Shown here: positions 59,946-64,000 of the stretch, piece by piece
How the letters are laid out: the number at the start of each line of letters is the position of its first letter
How positions within the stretch are numbered: the stretch's first letter is position 1
NCBI GenBank assembly: GCA_947447895.1
Contig: CANFLM010000004.1
Location: 1-64,000, forward strand
DNA length: 64,000 nucleotides
Source of the DNA: Hyphomicrobiales bacterium
GTDB taxonomy: Bacteria; Pseudomonadota; Alphaproteobacteria; Rhizobiales; Beijerinckiaceae
Direction: 5' to 3'
The notes under the pieces: model-generated
Seen by the model: only the letters and a program-made list of their open reading frames with translations
Databases searched by the model: none
Told to the model about the DNA's origin: nothing
Position numbers and translations under genes: made by a program

Positions 59946-60282
59946 CCGGTATCTCCCCTGTCCCAATGTCTCGCACGCGGCCCTCGCGCGGCCTTGTCTT
60001 GTGACAAAGCGAGAGAGGCCTGGTGCCTGCGTTCAAGCCTGATGCGAACCCTTGTTCGGATCCTTGTTTTCAGGCGTGCTCGACTTTAGATGGGGAATGA
60101 TTGAATACATCAACAGATGTGTCAATTAATTTTGTATACATTTTCAAATTGTCCTGCGATATTTTCAATGAAATGTTGTTCATGTTGCATGGTCTGGGCA
60201 TATGCCGGTTAATAGGGCATAGGCTGCATCAGGATCAGGCTATATTGCGCACGAGGATCAATGGAATGAAGGTTGCCTTGTA
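59946..60282. promoter_or_regulatory. Divergent control region of regulon B
   Basis: The roughly 340-base gap between the hydrolase and the GntR gene has no reading frame of note and turns AT-rich around 60090-60190. It contains ACATC-AACA-GATGT (60107-60120) and TGTATACA (60133-60140). Promoters for both the minus-strand catabolic operon and the GntR gene should lie here. No ribosomal or tRNA-like structure is seen. Confidence 0.6.
60133..60140. promoter_or_regulatory. GntR/FCD operator candidate TGTATACA (regulon B)
   Basis: The context TTTTGTATACATTTT is a nearly symmetric palindrome about 143 bases before the GntR start and about 188 bases before the divergent hydrolase. The core is identical to the site near the first GntR gene (48496-48503). 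Confidence 0.6.
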
Positions 60283-60957
60283 ATGATCAGCAATGCCACG
60301 CGCTCATTATCTGTCACCGATCACCTGCGCGAAGCAATCCTGTCGGGCGGCCTGCCCGCCGGCACCAAGCTGCAAGAAGTGCGGTTGAGCGAGGAACTCG
60401 GTGTCTCGCGCACGCCCATCCGCGCCGCGCTGCAATCCCTCTCGGCCGCAGGCCTGCTCGATTACGCACCCAATCGCGGTTATGTTGTCCGCGAATTTCC
60501 CATTTCCGAACTGGTTGACGCCTATGAAATCCGTGGCGCGCTCGAGGGACTTGCTGCCCGCTTCACAGCCGAACGCGGATTGGTGGACAGCCAACGCCAG
60601 ACGATCGAACAGTCCCTTGCCAGGGGTGCCGACATTCTCACGAGTTCGTCGGTCATGAACGATCATGTTCTCGGGATCATCGGAGAAACCAATGCCGGCT
60701 TTCATGACACGATCATGGAGGCCTCGCTGAACCGGTTGTTGAGCCAGATGACACAAATGTCGTTCCAGATCCCGCGTGTGTCCAACCGCAACATCATCGC
60801 CTTCAGTCTCGATGAATTGCGCCAGCGCCACGATGAACACTATCTGATTTACGAGGCACTACTGGCACGCTCGGCAACCAAGGCCGATACGCTGATGCGC
60901 GACCATGTGGCGAGTGTCAAATTTGCTGCCGTCAGAGCCTTGCGCGAAACACGCTAA
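60283..60957 (+). CDS. GntR-family regulator with FCD domain (regulon B)
   Basis: This 224-residue protein has the winged helix VRLSEELGVSRTPIRAALQS with LSAAGLLDYA (about 36-65). An FCD-type helical domain follows, with YEIRGALEGLAARF (about 81-94) and a NAGFHDTIMEAS stretch (about 137-148) holding metal-ligand positions. It is divergent from regulon B and probably controls it. In the same class as the regulator at 47812-48486 but not closely similar in the effector domain, so the effectors may differ. Confidence 0.9.
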   Translation: MISNATRSLSVTDHLREAILSGGLPAGTKLQEVRLSEELGVSRTPIRAALQSLSAAGLLDYAPNRGYVVREFPISELVDAYEIRGALEGLAARFTAERGLVDSQRQTIEQSLARGADILTSSSVMNDHVLGIIGETNAGFHDTIMEASLNRLLSQMTQMSFQIPRVSNRNIIAFSLDELRQRHDEHYLIYEALLARSATKADTLMRDHVASVKFAAVRALRETR

Positions 60958-60968
60958 CGGCGACCGGC

Positions 60969-61724
60969 CTATTTGCGGGCTGCAAAAAGCAGTTCATGCA
61001 GCACTAGACCGTCCTGCTGTTCGGTCAAAAGTTTGGCCTGGTAGATAAAAACCCTGTTCTCCGCAATCACAAACGGGCGGGTGTGGCCGTCACCCTCGCC
61101 GAAGGCACGGATGCGACGGTGCAATTCATCGGCATCCACATCCATCGGGATCACGCAAAGCGAGGTGAATTGCCATCTTGTATAAAGATGGTGCCCCCAG
61201 CCTTGCGGCATCACGGCCAACGGTCCCCTACGGGTGGCGATCACCAGAGCGTGATCGGCAAACAGGGCTAAAGCCTCTGCCGCAGCCAGATCGGTCAGTT
61301 CGTTCAGGGTCTCGTGTCCGCTGCAGGCAAAATGGCGGGTGGCAATGATCGGACCGCTATCGATTTCCTTCAGCATTTCGTGAAACACAACACCGAATTG
61401 CCTGACTTGGTTGTAGACCGCAAAATTCAGCTGGGCCCAACCGCGATAGTCCACGGGGCCAAACCGCATCTCGTAGCACCCATGCCCGAACTGCTGCAAA
61501 ATGTCCTGCGGCACATAGTGTCGGCTGCCAAACGAGATCAAACGGCCTGCCGAAAGCAGATTTTCTGGAAAATCCAGCAATTCATTGGGATGGTTGATCT
61601 GGATGACAATGAGGTCATTCTTGCAGGCAAGCAGAAGCGGGATCAACTCCTCAGCATAACGCGGCTCGGTCAATAAGATGATGCTCGTTACCTGCTGGGC
61701 GACAGGAGACTGATTGCCCGCCAT
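60969..61724 (-). CDS. Formyltransferase-fold protein lacking the catalytic N-x-H
   Basis: This 251-residue protein aligns through its length with the formyltransferase at 1471-2220 (shared LISFGSRHYVPQDIL, GVVFHEM, IDSGPII and, near the C-terminus, VIPMDVDADELHRRIRAFGEGDG). The catalytic YNFHPG of that protein is replaced by YEMRFG (about residues 84-89), losing both the Asn and the His. The second His (about H115) and the Asp (about D122) remain. It is therefore probably catalytically altered or a non-enzymatic binding protein. Convergent with the GntR gene and unlinked to a formylation pathway here. Confidence 0.72.
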   Translation of the reverse strand: MAGNQSPVAQQVTSIILLTEPRYAEELIPLLLACKNDLIVIQINHPNELLDFPENLLSAGRLISFGSRHYVPQDILQQFGHGCYEMRFGPVDYRGWAQLNFAVYNQVRQFGVVFHEMLKEIDSGPIIATRHFACSGHETLNELTDLAAAEALALFADHALVIATRRGPLAVMPQGWGHHLYTRWQFTSLCVIPMDVDADELHRRIRAFGEGDGHTRPFVIAENRVFIYQAKLLTEQQDGLVLHELLFAARK

Positions 61725-61827
61725 GATGATGATATTCCGGACTGCACAATGTCAGTCATCTCTCATATAGGAAAGAGTAGGGCGGGAGAAGCAGTAAAAT
61801 TAAGCCATTGCCCTGCAACAGCTGCGG

Positions 61828-63033
61828 TTACAATTTGGGTGCACTGGTCGTCTCTCCATCGGGCAGATCAGGCTGGTCAACCTGGCGGGGCGGTGGCGGA
61901 CGATCCAGCATCCTCCACACCACAAAACCCGCCAATCCGGCATGCACCACCGCATTATGCACGAACAATGCGCGATCCCCGAGCCACTGCATCAAACCGG
62001 CAGCGATGACCGGACCGAGCACGGCACCGATGCAATAGGAAAACAGCAGGGTGCTCGAAACCACCACCGCCTCCTCGCCGCTGAAACGGTCCATCACATG
62101 TGCCACGGTCAGCGGATAGATCACCGGTATGACAATGCCGAGCAGGTAGCCGAGGATGTAAAGCAGTTCAACGCGCTTGGCCCCGATCCCCGCCAGCGCC
62201 AATTCGACCAGCACGGCCACAATCGACACCACGACAATCACCCCGCGCCGGTCGACCAGATCGGAAATCCGGCCGAGCGGATAGGGTCCTGTGGCGCAGC
62301 CCAATATCACCACGGTCATGAAGGTCGCCACCGTGCTGGCCCCCAGACCGAGATGCTCGATATAGGCCGGCGCCAGCGACCAGAAACTGCCATTGGCCAC
62401 CCCGACCAGAGCAATGGTCACCAGCCCGATCGGAGCCATTTGATGGATGCGGCGAAAAATCAGCCGCCCCTTCGGGGGCAAGGGCGGCGGTTCGACCTTG
62501 CTGACGGCCATCGGCAGCAAGGCTGCCATCAGAAAGCCTGCCGACACGCTGAACAACTGGAACTGGCGCGGATCGAAAATCCGCAGGAATTGCTGGCCCG
62601 AAGCCGAACCGGCAAAATGGATGATGTTGTAGAGGCCCAGCATCCGGCCGCGATAATTCTGTCCGGCCTTGTAGGTAATCCAGCTTTCGACAATGCCGTA
62701 AAGCCCGCCAAAGGCGAAGCCGCATAACCCGCGCAACGCCATCCACAACCAGACATTGTTGACCAGAGGAAAGCCGAGCGCGGCAATCGCCACCACCGAG
62801 GCATAGGCCGAAAACGCCCTGATATGGCCGATCCGGCGCACGATCACCGGTGTCATCCAGGTTCCGGCAATCATGCCGACAAAATAGGCCGAGCCGATCC
62901 AGCCGATGTCGCTATGGGAAAATCCCTCGACCGCCGCGCGCAACGGCACCAGCGTCGTCAGCAAGCCATTGCCGACGATCAGAAAGAAAATGGCCGCAAA
63001 AACCGGCACCAGAAGCAGGATCAGGGATAACAC
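61828..63033 (-). CDS. MFS transporter
   Basis: This 401-residue protein begins at a GTG (63033) and has about 12 hydrophobic segments. The segment IGSAYFVGMIAGTWMTPVIVRRIGHIRAF (between helices 2 and 3) carries the MFS loop with G-x3-D/R-R-x-G character. LRGLCGFAFGGLYGIVESWI and IHFAGSASGQQFLRI follow. The GIVESWI and MLGLYN pattern resembles the YcaD/sugar-phosphate-exporter-like MFS group found in proteobacteria. Substrate unknown. It stands downstream of the altered formyltransferase gene in the same direction order, about 100 bases apart. Confidence 0.88.
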   Translation of the reverse strand: MLSLILLLVPVFAAIFFLIVGNGLLTTLVPLRAAVEGFSHSDIGWIGSAYFVGMIAGTWMTPVIVRRIGHIRAFSAYASVVAIAALGFPLVNNVWLWMALRGLCGFAFGGLYGIVESWITYKAGQNYRGRMLGLYNIIHFAGSASGQQFLRIFDPRQFQLFSVSAGFLMAALLPMAVSKVEPPPLPPKGRLIFRRIHQMAPIGLVTIALVGVANGSFWSLAPAYIEHLGLGASTVATFMTVVILGCATGPYPLGRISDLVDRRGVIVVVSIVAVLVELALAGIGAKRVELLYILGYLLGIVIPVIYPLTVAHVMDRFSGEEAVVVSSTLLFSYCIGAVLGPVIAAGLMQWLGDRALFVHNAVVHAGLAGFVVWRMLDRPPPPRQVDQPDLPDGETTSAPKL

Positions 63034-63136
63034 AATTCAGATCTCGGGCTGCGCTGCCAGCAGTGTGGCACTGTTCGGCCCGATTGGCCACTGGCGCGGG
63101 ATGTTTTGCAAACCCACCCTGTCAGCCCGGCTCCGC

Positions 63137-64000
63137 TCAGTCGGATCCCTGCCCGTCCGGAGCATCGTCTTGACGGTGCACAGCATGGCGGGGACCCAGA
63201 TGGCTGGTGCCGCGCTGTTCGGCCAGCAGCATCTGCTTGTGCCGTTCACGCGCCGAGGCCTTTTGCTGCGGGGTCAGCACTGCCACGCAATAGGGGCAGC
63301 ACACGCCTTCTTCATAGGCATTCGATTGCCGTTCTTCGAGTGACAAGGGCGCACGGCAGCCCGCGCACAGATGCAGGTGGCTGGCGACTTTCAGTCCATG
63401 CCCAACAGCCACGCGGCGGTCGAACACGAAACAGTTGCCGTGCCATTTGCTTTGGTCCTCGGGGACCACCTCAAGATATTTCAGGATCCCGCCCTTGAGG
63501 TGATAGACCTCGGCAAACCCCTCCTGCAGCATATAGTTGGAGGCTTTCTCGCAGCGGATGCCCCCCGTGCAGAACATCGCGATTTTCTGGTGTTTTTGCG
63601 GATCGAGATGGGTTTTGACATAATCGGGAAATTGGCTGAACGATCTGGTTTGCGGGTCGATGGCTCCCTCGAACGTGCCGATCCTGACCTCATCGGCATT
63701 GCGGGTGTCGATCAGCACGATGTCGGGATCGGCAATCAGCGCGTTCCAGTCCTCGGGCTCGACATAGGTGCCGACCAGACGGGTCGGGTCGACCGTCGGC
63801 ACGCCCAATGTCACGATTTCCTTTTTCAAGCGGACTTTGAGCCGCAAAAACGGCATCGTATCGGCAAAGGACATTTTATGCTCGAGAGCGGCAAAGCCGG
63901 TCAGCCTGCGGATTTCAACAAGCACCGCCTGCATATCCCGGGGCAACCCGGCCAGCGTGCCGTTGATGCCCTCGGCTGCCAGAAGGCAAATCCCCATCAC
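63137..64000 (-). CDS. trhO: tRNA uridine(34) hydroxylase, rhodanese-domain (5' end outside the window)
   Basis: The visible 287 residues lack the first part of the protein, which continues beyond position 64000. An N-terminal acylphosphatase-like segment ([14 protein letters not shown]) is followed by the rhodanese domain with [17 protein letters not shown] and the active loop [13 protein letters not shown] (Cys about 144). A cysteine-rich tail, CAGCRAPLS then CCPYC, completes the TrhO/YceA layout. The enzyme makes 5-hydroxyuridine at the tRNA wobble position. It is a partial gene only because of the window edge. Confidence 0.93.
   Translation of the reverse strand: MMGICLLAAEGINGTLAGLPRDMQAVLVEIRRLTGFAALEHKMSFADTMPFLRLKVRLKKEIVTLGVPTVDPTRLVGTYVEPEDWNALIADPDIVLIDTRNADEVRIGTFEGAIDPQTRSFSQFPDYVKTHLDPQKHQKIAMFCTGGIRCEKASNYMLQEGFAEVYHLKGGILKYLEVVPEDQSKWHGNCFVFDRRVAVGHGLKVASHLHLCAGCRAPLSLEERQSNAYEEGVCCPYCVAVLTPQQKASARERHKQMLLAEQRGTSHLGPRHAVHRQDDAPDGQGSD

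Noticed and set aside
1-64000. tRNA, rRNA, riboswitch or phage genes
   Set aside because: I looked for conserved cores and typical protein families and saw none. A covariance-model search would be needed to exclude small RNAs.

Overview
The window looks like chromosomal DNA of a moderately GC-rich alphaproteobacterium. This rests on the 41-residue alphaproteobacterial type of ribosomal protein L36, an Omp25/31-like porin, a phasin-like protein, FCD-type GntR regulators, a TRAP transporter and two LIV-type ABC importers. The genus cannot be named from the sequence. No rRNA, tRNA, CRISPR array or phage module was found.

Layout. (1) 1-3.4 kb: the end of an IS3-family element, then a putative sugar O-methyltransferase and a formyltransferase on the minus strand, an AT-rich gap, and an outer-membrane beta-barrel gene. 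This stretch looks acquired. (2) 3.5-10.2 kb: a LysE exporter, a small secreted protein, and a sugar-acid type locus in which two enolase-superfamily enzymes flank a complete DctPQM TRAP transporter. (3) 10.2-19.8 kb: an L,D-transpeptidase, an LprI-like protein, a three-gene polar-head-group cluster (nucleotidyltransferase, CDP-alcohol phosphotransferase, PhnW-like aminotransferase), a secreted hydrolase, a secreted coiled-coil protein with an internal duplication, rpmJ, several small proteins, a winged-helix regulator and a GNAT. (4) 19.9-35.4 kb: mostly housekeeping (ilvD, an ion antiporter, panB-panC, arsC, kup, a glycosyltransferase, an SDR, an M32 carboxypeptidase) with small secreted or helical hypotheticals and an AT-rich 0.7 kb gap carrying a 14-bp tandem repeat. 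(5) 35.4-60.9 kb: about 25 kb of almost continuous minus-strand catabolic genes in two regulons. (6) 61-64 kb: a second formyltransferase-like protein that has lost catalytic residues, an MFS transporter and trhO, cut by the window edge.

The catabolic block is the main interest. Regulon A (48.5 to 35.4 kb) has a GntR regulator, a methylisocitrate-lyase-like enzyme, an isochorismatase-fold amidase, a LIV importer (K-H-M-G-F), two MmgE/PrpD proteins separated by a fumarate-reductase-like flavoprotein, a hydantoinase-like amidohydrolase, a NIPSNAP protein and a cupin. Regulon B (59.9 to 48.6 kb) has an alpha/beta hydrolase, a second isochorismatase-fold enzyme, an HpcH/HpaI aldolase, two PuuE-like deacetylases around an FAH-family hydrolase, a second LIV importer (H-M-K-G-F), a 68-residue protein of unknown family and an amidase. 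A second GntR gene diverges from it. Both GntR genes carry the palindrome TGTATACA just upstream. The enzyme mix suggests import and stepwise opening of an amide-, ureide- or N-heterocycle-containing compound down to small acids. The substrate is not known.

Two regulatory themes recur. A strong hairpin follows the substrate-binding-protein gene in all three import operons, and one of these hairpins is a typical intrinsic terminator. A second palindrome, GTTCAA-N-TTGAAC, lies upstream of both small winged-helix regulator genes.
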